64,000 nt of DNA, taken from positions 248,001-312,000 of the forward strand of contig NZ_SADT02000006.1 in assembly GCF_004016445.2 (NCBI RefSeq). Direction: 5' to 3'. This document shows, in pieces, positions 9,012-16,408 of the stretch. The notes under the pieces are model-generated. The model was not told the origin of the DNA, did not search any database, and was given only the letters and a program-made list of their open reading frames with translations. This DNA comes from Mesorhizobium sp. M2E.F.Ca.ET.219.01.1.1 (lineage in GTDB: Bacteria; Pseudomonadota; Alphaproteobacteria; Rhizobiales; Rhizobiaceae). Within the stretch, counting starts at the first letter, position 1; each line of letters begins with the position of its first letter. The translations under genes were made by a program, and so were the position numbers.

Positions 9012-9077
9012 TTTCTTATTTGAATAATGGATTTTTAGGCGGGATATTGTCTGGCACAAATGGGAGGAGACGCCGCC

Positions 9078-9914
9078 ATGATCGTCGACACGCATCTGCA
9101 CCTCATCGACCAGGCCGCGCTGCGCTACCCGTGGCTGGCCGGCGTGCCGGCGCTGAACCGCGATTTCTCCTACCAGGAATATGCCACCGACGCGCTGCGT
9201 TCCGGCATCGAGGCCGTGCTGCATATGGAGGTCGACGTCGATCCCGCCGACATCGCCGCCGAGACCGCCCATGTGAAGTCGCTCGCCGGCCAGGCCGGGA
9301 GCCTGCTTCGTGGAGCGATCGCGTCTTGCCGGCCTGAAGAGGCCGGTTTCGAGGCCTATCTGGAAACGGTCAAGGCCGAGCCCTTCGTCAAGGGTTTCCG
9401 CCGCGTGCTGCATGTCGTGCCCGACGATGTCTCGGAAGGGGCGCTGTTTCGCCAGAACATCAAGCGGCTGGCCGGCACCGGCCTGACCTTCGACCTCGTT
9501 GTGCTGCCGCATCAGATCCCGAAAGCGATGGCGCTCGCCGATCTCGCGCCCGACGTGCAGTTCGTCCTCGACCATTGCGGCGTGCCCGATATCAAGGGCA
9601 ATGCCGAGCATCCGTGGCGCGAGCATATGGAAGCGATCGCCAAGCGGCCCAACGTCACGGCCAAGATATCCGGCGTCGTCGCCTATGCCGATCCGGCAAC
9701 CTGGACGGCCGAGACGCTCAAACCCTATGTCGAGCACACGATACGCTGCTTCGGCTGGGACCGGGTGATCTGGGGCAGCGACTGGCCGGTCTGCACGCTG
9801 GGCGGCGGACTGACGACCTGGATTGCCGCCACGCACGCGCTGCTGGCCGGCGCGAGCGAGTCGGAGCGGAGCCGCCTGCTTTCGGGCAATGCGCGCCGGC
9901 TCTGGCGAATATAG
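9078..9914 (+). CDS. Amidohydrolase family 2, L-fucono-lactonase-like
   Basis: This 278-residue metal-dependent hydrolase begins MIVDTHLHL, with the HxH metal motif at residues 6-8. It also has FVLDHCG near residue 165 and WGSDWPV near residue 232, where the Asp is catalytic. This is the COG3618 group that includes L-fucono-1,5-lactonase and L-rhamnono-lactonase. The start at 9078 has GGAGGA just upstream; the ATG at 9060 would overlap that ribosome site. Given the mutarotase and dehydratase opposite, lactone hydrolysis is the likely step. Confidence 0.9.
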   Translation: MIVDTHLHLIDQAALRYPWLAGVPALNRDFSYQEYATDALRSGIEAVLHMEVDVDPADIAAETAHVKSLAGQAGSLLRGAIASCRPEEAGFEAYLETVKAEPFVKGFRRVLHVVPDDVSEGALFRQNIKRLAGTGLTFDLVVLPHQIPKAMALADLAPDVQFVLDHCGVPDIKGNAEHPWREHMEAIAKRPNVTAKISGVVAYADPATWTAETLKPYVEHTIRCFGWDRVIWGSDWPVCTLGGGLTTWIAATHALLAGASESERSRLLSGNARRLWRI

Positions 9915-9954
9915 ACGTCACGCTCGCCGGGCGTCGCGGTGGCAATCAGCACGT

Positions 9955-11100
9955 CTAACCGGCGGCGGCCGGCGCGAAACTCTCCCGGAACAGGCGATTG
10001 ATGTCTGCGACGACTTGGGCGGCGTCCTGCCTGCCGGCAAGGCCTTCGTTGATGCGGTCGGAGGCCTGCTGCTGGAACGTCATGTAACCGTCGTGGCGCG
10101 GGCGGACCCAGGCGCCTTCGAGCGTCGCCCTTGTGTCGCGATAGAAATTACCAGTCGCGGCGTTGATGGCATCGTCCTCCCAGGCGGCGGCATGGCCTGG
10201 CTGGCCGCCCGCAGCGGCGTAAGGGCCACGCTGCACGTCGCCGCTGGCGATCCAGTAGGCGAAGTCGATGGCCGCCTCGCGTTCGGTCGAAAAGGCGGAG
10301 ACGGCGATGCCGGTTCCGCCGAGCGCCGAACCGACCGGGCCGTTGCCGCCAACGACCGGCATGTCGGCAAAGGCGAGCCGATGCGGCCGGAAGCCGGCGA
10401 CCGCATAGGGGACATAGCCGTAGATCAGCGGCGCGCAGGCGATGCGCGAGCCGGGCTCGGCCATTTTCTCGAACACGGCGATCGGATCCATAGCCAGGCA
10501 TTGCGGATCCACCAACGCCGCGATCTCGCGCAGCATCTCGAAGGCGGTTTCGCCGGTCTCGCCATCGACAAGGTCGGCCGAACCGTCAACCGCGCAGGGC
10601 CGGTCGAGCTCGGCGGCAAGCGTGTAGAAGCACATCAGCGAATGCGGCGGCCTGAGCGGCAGGAGCACGCGGCCCTGCTCGGCAAACGCCAGCACTTCGG
10701 TCCAGATTCTTGGCGCGGCCTCGATCAGATCGGGCCGCCAGGCCTGAACCTGCGTCGCCGCATCGATCGGGAAAGCCCATTGCTGGCCCTGCCAGGTGTA
10801 GCTCGGATAGGACTTGCCGACGCTTCCCCTCGCGAGCGCTGCGCGCTCCGCCTCGCGTCCCGGCACATCGAGCGGCGCCAGGCATTTCTCGGCAGTGATC
10901 TGGCCGACATGCGGATGGTCGATGACGATCAAATCATAGGCGCGGGCGAGCTCTTCCACCGGGAAGGACTCGAAATCCTGCAGCGATCGCTTTTCCCATT
11001 CGACCGAAACGCCGGTCTTGTCCTTCCACAGCGCCGAACACGCCACCATCGGGTCGTAGCCGCGCGGGTGGCTCCAGGTCATCCCTTTCAGCCGGATCAC
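9955..11100 (-). CDS. Solute-binding-protein fold lacking a signal peptide
   Basis: This 381-residue protein resembles bacterial family 1 extracellular solute-binding proteins (GMTWSHPRGYDP near residue 7, DLIVIDHPHVG near 56, and the C-terminal helical region). It starts directly with the mature fold: VIRLKGMTWSHP, with no hydrophobic leader. The GTG at 11098-11100 overlaps the CoA-transferase stop (GTGA), so translation is coupled, and upstream sequence in frame is antisense of that gene. No permease or ATPase accompanies it. It is probably cytoplasmic, perhaps an intracellular ligand binder or enzyme partner of the CoA-transferase. The family is recognisable; the function is not known to me. 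Confidence 0.8.
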   Translation of the reverse strand: MIRLKGMTWSHPRGYDPMVACSALWKDKTGVSVEWEKRSLQDFESFPVEELARAYDLIVIDHPHVGQITAEKCLAPLDVPGREAERAALARGSVGKSYPSYTWQGQQWAFPIDAATQVQAWRPDLIEAAPRIWTEVLAFAEQGRVLLPLRPPHSLMCFYTLAAELDRPCAVDGSADLVDGETGETAFEMLREIAALVDPQCLAMDPIAVFEKMAEPGSRIACAPLIYGYVPYAVAGFRPHRLAFADMPVVGGNGPVGSALGGTGIAVSAFSTEREAAIDFAYWIASGDVQRGPYAAAGGQPGHAAAWEDDAINAATGNFYRDTRATLEGAWVRPRHDGYMTFQQQASDRINEGLAGRQDAAQVVADINRLFRESFAPAAAG

Positions 11101-12257
11101 AGGCCGAACTCCGCGCGGATCTTTTCGCTGTGCTCGCCGATGCGGGGAGCGGCCCGATCGCCCTTGGCGCGCGCGCCGTCGACGCGCAGAGGCGAACGCG
11201 TGGTGAGGATCGAGACATTGTCCTCGCGCGTCACCGTCTGCAGCATGTCGAGCGCCTTGAAGCCGTCGTTCTCCATCAGTTCCGGCCAGGTCAGCACCTT
11301 GGCGCACCAGATGTCGGCGGGCTCGAGAATGGCCAGCCATTCGTCGATGGTTTTTTCCCCGATGCGTTTTGCGATGATCGCCTTGATCTCGTCGCGGGCG
11401 GTGAACCAGGTCGCGGGCCTGTCGCGGAAGGAGTCGAGCTCGGGCAATTCGAGCAGATCGGCAATCTTCGGGATCGGCGTCATGGCGATCGCCAGGTAGC
11501 CGTCCTTGGCCGGATAGACGCCGTAAGGTGCCGAGAGATAGGCATGGGCGCTGCGGAAGGACGAGCGCTTCGGCTGGCGGCGGCCGTCATTGAGATGCGT
11601 GGTCAGCACCTCGAACTGGAAATCGACCAGCGCCTCGAGCAGGCTGGTCTCGACATGGCCGCCCTCGCCGGTGGTGCCGCGCCGCACCAGCTTGGCGAGG
11701 ATGCCTTGCGCGCAGGCAGCGCCCGCCAGCATGTCGGCGATCGCCAGGCCGAACGGCACCGGCCCCTGCTCCTCGTCGCCGTTCAGCCACATCACGCCGG
11801 AACGCGCCTGTGCAAGCAGGTCCTGCCCCGGGCGCTTCACCCACGGGCCGTCCTCGCCATAGCCGCTGATCGAAGCATAGACGAGCCGCGGGTTGATCGC
11901 CCTCACATGCTCATAGTCGAGGCCGAGCCGCTCGATGACGCCCGGCCGGAAGTTCTGGATCAGCACGTCGGCCTTGGCGATCAGGCCGCGCAGCGCGGCG
12001 AGGTCGGCCTCGTTCTTGAGGTCGATGGCGAGGCTCTCCTTGCCGCGGTTGATGGCATGGAAAATGGTGGAATCGCCGCCGATCTCGGTGTCGCTGAGAT
12101 AGAGCCTGCGCGACAGATCCCCGCCGTCCGGCCGCTCGATCTTGATGACGCGCGCGCCAAGGTCGAGCAGGCGAAGCGAACAGTAGGGCCCCGACAGGAA
12201 CTGACTCATGTCGATGACGATGAGGCCGGTCAGCGGAAGTTCGGTATCAGCAGCCAC
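11097..12257 (-). CDS. CaiB/BaiF family class III CoA-transferase
   Basis: This 386-residue protein has the class III CoA-transferase layout: an N-terminal LTGLIVIDMSQFLSGPYCS segment, VLIQNFRPGVIERLGL near residue 100, and PGQDLLAQARSG near residue 143 carrying the catalytic Asp. The GMES-type loop and the C-terminal domain follow. The start is the GTG at 12255-12257, three bases after the MaoC-like stop. Such enzymes move CoA between organic acids through an aspartyl-CoA intermediate. Sitting in one operon with a MaoC-like protein, it suggests CoA activation of a carboxylic acid. Confidence 0.93.
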   Translation of the reverse strand: MAADTELPLTGLIVIDMSQFLSGPYCSLRLLDLGARVIKIERPDGGDLSRRLYLSDTEIGGDSTIFHAINRGKESLAIDLKNEADLAALRGLIAKADVLIQNFRPGVIERLGLDYEHVRAINPRLVYASISGYGEDGPWVKRPGQDLLAQARSGVMWLNGDEEQGPVPFGLAIADMLAGAACAQGILAKLVRRGTTGEGGHVETSLLEALVDFQFEVLTTHLNDGRRQPKRSSFRSAHAYLSAPYGVYPAKDGYLAIAMTPIPKIADLLELPELDSFRDRPATWFTARDEIKAIIAKRIGEKTIDEWLAILEPADIWCAKVLTWPELMENDGFKALDMLQTVTREDNVSILTTRSPLRVDGARAKGDRAAPRIGEHSEKIRAEFGL

Positions 12258-12260
12258 GGG

Positions 12261-12812
12261 TCACTTCTCGGTCTTGCCGACGAAATCGGCCGGGTTCTTG
12301 TACTTCACCGTCTGCAAATGCTCGCAGTAAAGTACGAGCTCTCCTTCACCCTTGAAGACTTCATAGCTGGCGCGGATCAGGCCCATGTCCTGGTAGCGCG
12401 GCTTTTTGTCGAGGTTGGTGCGGATCGAATAGATGGTGTCGCCGATGAAGACCGGCTTGATGAAGCGAAGCTTGTCATAGCCATAGGAAAAGGCGTTGAC
12501 GCAGTTGGTGGCGACCAGGCCGAGCCCGGCCGAAAAGACGAAGGCGCCGGCCACCAGCCGCTTGCCGAAAATGCGTTCCTTCTCGGCGAACATCTGGTCC
12601 TGGACGTAAGGATGGATATCCAGCACCAGCGCATTGAACATATGGCTTTCGCCCTCGGCTATCGTGCGGCGGAGCGAGCGGATTTTGTGGCCGGGCTGCC
12701 AGTCCTCGTAGAACCAGTTTTCCGAATTCCAGACGGGGATGTCGGCATGCGCCTCAGGCATGTCGGCAGGATGCGTCGAGGCGATACCGACGGTCGGCGA
12801 GAACGCGCTCAT
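12261..12812 (-). CDS. MaoC-like hot-dog protein with altered active site
   Basis: This 183-residue protein is a paralogue of the MaoC protein at 776-1222 (shared FSYGYDKLRFIKPVFIGDTI). It has an extra 27-residue N-terminal part. The Asp of the hydratase motif is kept (D65 in LDIHPYVQD), but the catalytic His position is V70, and the AHG turn reads VAGA. Canonical R-hydratase chemistry is therefore doubtful. It may be a non-catalytic partner, use H67, or bind a CoA ester. Its ATG overlaps the stop of a 24-codon ORF (ATGA). It heads the CoA-transferase operon downstream of a palindrome. Confidence 0.88.
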   Translation of the reverse strand: MSAFSPTVGIASTHPADMPEAHADIPVWNSENWFYEDWQPGHKIRSLRRTIAEGESHMFNALVLDIHPYVQDQMFAEKERIFGKRLVAGAFVFSAGLGLVATNCVNAFSYGYDKLRFIKPVFIGDTIYSIRTNLDKKPRYQDMGLIRASYEVFKGEGELVLYCEHLQTVKYKNPADFVGKTEK

Positions 12813-12883
12813 GCCGTGCTCCGGGAGCTTCCGGCGCGCCCTGCAAGGCGGTTCCAGGCGCGATGCCGGATGGCGAGACGCAT
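12809..12883 (-). CDS. Possible 24-residue leader peptide
   Basis: An ATG at 12881-12883 preceded by GGGAGGAAAG opens a 24-codon frame (MRLAIRHRAWNRLAG... rich in Arg). Its TGA overlaps the ATG of the MaoC-like gene. The better ribosome site of the operon belongs to this ORF rather than to the MaoC-like gene, which suggests translational coupling or a leader. No attenuator was identified. It may be only a fortuitous frame. Confidence 0.4.
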   Translation of the reverse strand: MRLAIRHRAWNRLAGRAGSSRSTA

Positions 12884-12911
12884 GATCGCTTTCCTCCCGT
12901 CAATTTTCTTT

Positions 12912-12930
12912 TGTGAATAATATTTTCACA
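12912..12930. promoter_or_regulatory. 19-bp palindrome upstream of CoA-transferase operon
   Basis: TGTGAA and TTCACA form perfect 6-bp arms around a 7-base AT-rich centre, 29 bases upstream of the leader ATG. The position suits an operator over a promoter. It shares AATA--ATTTTCA with the sequence at 8131-8143 in the IclR promoter, so the same regulator may bind both. A GntR or Crp-like protein is an alternative. Confidence 0.5.
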
Positions 12931-13149
12931 TATGGGATTGCCTTGCAAGCGACGATCGGCGAAATTTTTGGAAAGCCGGTACGGGCGGAGGAGCCGCCGG
13001 CAGCGGAGGAAACCGACAGAAAGGGCCTGTGTTGTCTCTGTCGGCAGCCTCAAGCGCGAGGCGCCCTATTTCCACAGGCGCGCGCGGCGTCGGCCTCGGC
13101 GTCTATGCCTTGGACGAGGCGACACTTGCCGTGTGGAAGCTGGCGTTGC

Positions 13150-13767
13150 TTAGTGGCTGACCCGCACGAACGAGCCGGTATAGGTCTGGCCGGCAAGCAC
13201 GTAGGTGACGTTGAGCGTTCCCGGCGACGGCATCGTGGCGGTGATGTCGGCACCATTCGGCAGGCGCCCGAGCTTCAAGGTGCTGCCGACGATCCTGCCG
13301 GAGCCATCGGCGACGCCCGGCTTGTTGTCGGCGAGATCGCCCCATGCGTAGCTGACCGTCACCTGTCCGGCCGACGACACCGTCAGCACCGCGAGCTTGC
13401 CGTCATACATGCCGTTGAGCTGCCCCGCCCATATACCGGAGAAGGCGGCGTATCTCGCCGGAACGCCCTTGGCGGGCGGAACGACCGCGACCGTCTGATC
13501 GAGTTCAGCCGAATTCGGCAAGGCCGGAGCGGGAGCGCCGGCCGGAGCGGGTTGCGGGTCAGCAATAGGTTGCGCACCAGCAACAGGTTGCGCACCAGCA
13601 ACAGGTTGCGAACCAGCAACAGGTTGCGTGTCTGGAGTCGACTGGCAGGCGGCAAGCATGGCCACAACGCCCAGCATCGGCAAGAGACTGCTTGATCGTG
13701 CAAGCAGTCCGGATCGAACCCGTCCCTGCGCCAGTTTCCCACCCCAAACCGGAATTCTCATAAGCAT
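13150..13767 (-). CDS. Lipoprotein with proline-rich tandem repeats
   Basis: This 205-residue protein has a long basic N-terminus, a hydrophobic segment and a lipobox MLAAC with Cys at 41, so it is probably an outer-membrane lipoprotein. A linker of PVAGxQ hexads (four copies, the last diverged) and Pro/Ala-rich sequence follows. A C-terminal beta-rich domain of about 100 residues (FSGIWAGQLNGMYDG... AYAWGDL-like) resembles small beta-barrel domains of secreted proteins. Start choice between the ATGs at 13767 and 13761 is open. No function is assigned. It is isolated between operons. Confidence 0.75.
   Translation of the reverse strand: MLMRIPVWGGKLAQGRVRSGLLARSSSLLPMLGVVAMLAACQSTPDTQPVAGSQPVAGAQPVAGAQPIADPQPAPAGAPAPALPNSAELDQTVAVVPPAKGVPARYAAFSGIWAGQLNGMYDGKLAVLTVSSAGQVTVSYAWGDLADNKPGVADGSGRIVGSTLKLGRLPNGADITATMPSPGTLNVTYVLAGQTYTGSFVRVSH
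13562..13630 (-). repeat. 18-bp tandem coding repeat
   Basis: About four copies of an 18-bp unit (minus-strand CAACCTGTTGCTGGTGCG) encode the PVAGxQ hexads of the lipoprotein. Two copies are nearly identical, so copy number could change by slippage without shifting frame. Confidence 0.85.
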
Positions 13768-13791
13768 CCCTCTGACAGGAAGCCCCTTAGC

Positions 13792-14052
13792 CTAGTTGCC
13801 GCCGCCGGCATAGGGATTTCCTCGAGCGCGGTCCTCTCCGCTCAGCGCGAACCACCTGGCCAGCAAATCGTCGCCGAGACGCCGTGGCGCGAAGCGATCG
13901 AAGGCGCCAGCGAGACGGACACTCCGTCTATTGAGCCGGCGCGCCGCCGGGATCAGCAGAAAGCCCTGTTCGCCGGTCGAATACCACAATCCCAGATACA
14001 GCAACGCCAACAATATCGCGACGATCACCGCAATCCGGACCAGAACGCGCAT
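13792..14052 (-). CDS. Small membrane-anchored hypothetical protein
   Basis: From the ATG at 14050-14052 (AGGTGAC upstream) this encodes 86 residues: one N-terminal transmembrane helix (IAVIVAILLALLYLGLW), then a basic, Arg-rich cytoplasmic or periplasmic tail ending in a Gly-rich stretch. A 13-residue longer start at 14091 exists. It lies in the same direction as the lipoprotein gene 24 bases away and may share its transcript. I do not recognise the family. Confidence 0.6.
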   Translation of the reverse strand: MRVLVRIAVIVAILLALLYLGLWYSTGEQGFLLIPAARRLNRRSVRLAGAFDRFAPRRLGDDLLARWFALSGEDRARGNPYAGGGN

Positions 14053-14389
14053 CACGTTGTCACCTGTTGCGCCGGCATGTTCCCGATTCATATACCGAAA
14101 ATGCGGCCGGTAAAATCTTCGAGACCTGCGGTTCCGCGTCGACGGCTCTTATGCCGACCTGCTAGCTCTCTTCGCCGGATACGACCTGTGTCGCTTCCGT
14201 CCGGGCAGCTTTTCCAGGGACGACAGCTCCACTTGCTCGCATCCATCGGGCGCTGTCGGTGGCGTGATGCCGGAACTCCCGCCGATGCCCCGCGTTCCCA
14301 AGAAACCAGCAGCGACTGCGCTTCACCGATTCGAGCAAAGATCGTTCGTCGATTTCCTTCGAGAAGAATAAGAGCACGGAGTTCCAGCC
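14053..14389. other. Gene-free interval
   Basis: This 337-base gap separates the divergent small membrane protein and the PEBP gene. I see no convincing ORF, hairpin or repeat in it. Presumably it holds both promoters. Confidence 0.5.
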
Positions 14390-14845
14390 ATGGCTTTCAC
14401 GCTTGAGAGTCCAGCCTTTGAAACCGGGCAGGCCATTCCCGAGCGCTATGTGCGCAACGGAGGCAACTTGTCTCCTCCCCTGCAATGGAAGAACGCTCCG
14501 GCCGGGACCAGAAGCTTCCTGCTTGTCGTCGAGGATCCCGATGCGCCACGCGGCATGTTTCGCCATTGGGCGGTCTATGACATCCCCGCCGGCCGGGACA
14601 GCCTGCCGGAAGGCGCCGCCGGACCGGAAAGTTTCCGCCAAGGCGTGAACGACTTCGGCAATGCCCATTATGACGGTCCCCAGCCGCCAAAAGGTGGCGT
14701 CCATCACTATCACTTCCGCCTTTCAGCGCTCGACGTGGAGACGCTGGAATCCGGCGGAGAAACGGCAATCGCCGACCTTCTGGCCCATGCGGGACCGCAC
14801 ATGATCGCCACCGCCGACCTTGTCGGCACATATGAAAGCCGCTGA
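14390..14845 (+). CDS. YbhB/YbcL family PEBP-like protein
   Basis: This 151-residue protein is of the phosphatidylethanolamine-binding / Raf kinase inhibitor-like family. The ligand pocket signatures are visible: EDPDAPRGMFRHW near residues 48-60 and GGVHHYHFRLSALD near residues 102-115. There is no signal peptide, so it is cytoplasmic. Length is typical of YbhB. The ATG follows CGGAG. The bacterial role of this family is not well established. Confidence 0.92.
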   Translation: MAFTLESPAFETGQAIPERYVRNGGNLSPPLQWKNAPAGTRSFLLVVEDPDAPRGMFRHWAVYDIPAGRDSLPEGAAGPESFRQGVNDFGNAHYDGPQPPKGGVHHYHFRLSALDVETLESGGETAIADLLAHAGPHMIATADLVGTYESR

Positions 14846-14909
14846 CGCGCGATCCGAAGCGGCTTGTCGGCGTTCGATCATGCCCTCCGTTCGAACAAGG
14901 AGAAAGACA

Positions 14910-15431
14910 ATGCCGGACAAGAAAACCATCGAAAAGGCGCGCAAGGACAAGCGCGAAGGCAAGTCGGCAAGCACACAGGCCGGCGAGTTCGTTCACGCGG
15001 AAATCGACAAGGTCCGCCAGGGCGAACATGGCGCCCGCTCCACCAAGCAGGCGATCGCCATCGGCCTTTCGGAGGCGCGCCGCGCGGGCGTCGATCTGCC
15101 GCCGCCCAAAAAAGGCGACGTGAAGGAGAGCACGCGCAAGAGCGCCAAATACGCTTACGAGGCAGGCCAGGGCGAACGGAAGCCGAAGCGACGGCCGAAG
15201 GTCGCGAAGGCGGTATCGAAGGTGCTCGAGGGCGAGCCGAAAAGCACCGCCTCCCGCAAGGCCCTGTCGCGGCAGGCCGAGAGCGCCGCATCCGGCCGCA
15301 CGGCCGCAGAGCGGTCGGCGGCGGCAAGGAAAGCGGCGCAGACCAAAGGCGCCGCCGGACGATCAGCGGCGGCGCGCAAGGCAGCCAGAACCCGTGCGGA
15401 GCGCGGTCAGCCGCAGCCGCAGGATGGGTAG
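14910..15431 (+). CDS. DUF6496-like basic protein with Ala/Lys-rich tail
   Basis: The 173-residue product is highly charged. An N-terminal segment (DKKTIEKARKDKREGKSAST, residues 3-22) and a STKQAIAIGLSEARRAG motif near residue 44 match the DUF6496 group seen in rhizobia. The tail has repeated SAAARKAA blocks like histone H1 or Ku tails, suggesting nucleic acid binding. AAGGAGAAAGACA precedes the ATG at 14910; a longer upstream frame overlaps the PEBP gene and is not preferred. It lies 64 bases after that gene and is probably co-transcribed with it. Confidence 0.75.
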   Translation: MPDKKTIEKARKDKREGKSASTQAGEFVHAEIDKVRQGEHGARSTKQAIAIGLSEARRAGVDLPPPKKGDVKESTRKSAKYAYEAGQGERKPKRRPKVAKAVSKVLEGEPKSTASRKALSRQAESAASGRTAAERSAAARKAAQTKGAAGRSAAARKAARTRAERGQPQPQDG

Positions 15432-15577
15432 CAGATCTGTAGGTAGGATTCTGCGTCGAGCCTATACCAGCCGGAAAATGGCTTTGCGTCCAGGCCGCTC
15501 CTACGGGCTCGGGCGCCGCGCGCGTGAGCAGCGGTGACGATTTCTGCCGCTAAGAAATCTGCTCAGGAAGGACTGTT

Positions 15578-15653
<76 letters not shown>

Positions 15654-15694
15654 ACTCCCGGCAGTCAGCCGGCGCCGTTTCCGGCGAAGAGATC

Positions 15695-15717
15695 CGGCGC
15701 GGTTGGGAACCGCGCCG
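15695..15717. terminator. Possible hairpin terminator
   Basis: CGGCGCGGTT and AACCGCGCCG form a perfect 10-bp stem with a GGG loop between the tRNA gene and the FYDLN gene. Only a short T-run (GTTT) follows on the plus strand and none on the minus strand, so termination is uncertain. Confidence 0.4.
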
Positions 15718-15818
15718 TCGTTTAGTGCTGGCGGCTTCTAGCGCCGCCTTCGGTCAAGATCAAGCCTCGAAAGACCGCTTTTTCGTCACAGGCGAAAATC
15801 GCCGGCAAACGATCAGAA

Positions 15819-16214
15819 TCAGACCTCGTCCTCGTCGTCGCCGACGCCGATCATATCGGAGACGTCGTCGTCCTCTTCCTCTTCGTCGGCAAGGAAGGTG
15901 TCGTCTTCATCATCGCCGAGATCGACATCGTCCTCGTCGTCGCCGAGATCGGGAAGATCGTCGCCGCCGCCCTTGGCCTCGTCATCGGCTTCCTCGAGCG
16001 AGACGACTTCGGCGCCTTCCTCCTCGTCGCCGTCCAGTTCCTTGTCGGCGACCTCCTCATCCTCCTCGAGGGCGGAGATCTTGCCTTCCTCGAAATAGGA
16101 GCGCGGATAGCTCTTGCCGGTATAGGGCGAGACGATCGGGTCTTTGTTCAGGTCGTAGAATTTCCGACCCGTTTCGGGGTCGACACGCTTGGTGCCAAGT
16201 TCAGCTTTTGCCAC
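15819..16214 (-). CDS. FYDLN acid-domain protein (TIGR02300 family)
   Basis: This 131-residue protein starts at a GTG (VAKAELGTKRVDPETG) and contains the family hallmark KFYDLNKDPIVSPYTGKSY at residues 19-37. The remainder is extremely acidic (long Asp/Glu runs), giving a highly negative C-terminal half. An ATG-initiated longer frame reaches into the aroA promoter and is rejected; GAGG lies just upstream of the GTG. It is conserved next to aroA in Rhizobiales, divergently transcribed as here. Function is unknown. Confidence 0.9.
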   Translation of the reverse strand: MAKAELGTKRVDPETGRKFYDLNKDPIVSPYTGKSYPRSYFEEGKISALEEDEEVADKELDGDEEEGAEVVSLEEADDEAKGGGDDLPDLGDDEDDVDLGDDEDDTFLADEEEEDDDVSDMIGVGDDEDEV

Positions 16215-16408
16215 GTCAGGCCTCGTCAAAAAAAGAATGGTCCCCTTAACCGCAGTTTTCCGCGCTGTCAAAGCCAAAAGACATGCGCCCGAAACCCGCT
16301 TTTCAAAGGCTTGCGCCAAGGGGATGACCATTGCCCCGCGCCGTGATACGAGACCGCCGCATCATGACGAACCGGGCCGGCCAGCCGGCCTTTCATTTGG
16401 AAGACAAA

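Noticed and set aside
13562..13630. CRISPR-like short repeats
   Set aside because: Units are 18 bp, directly adjacent without spacers, and in frame within a lipoprotein gene.
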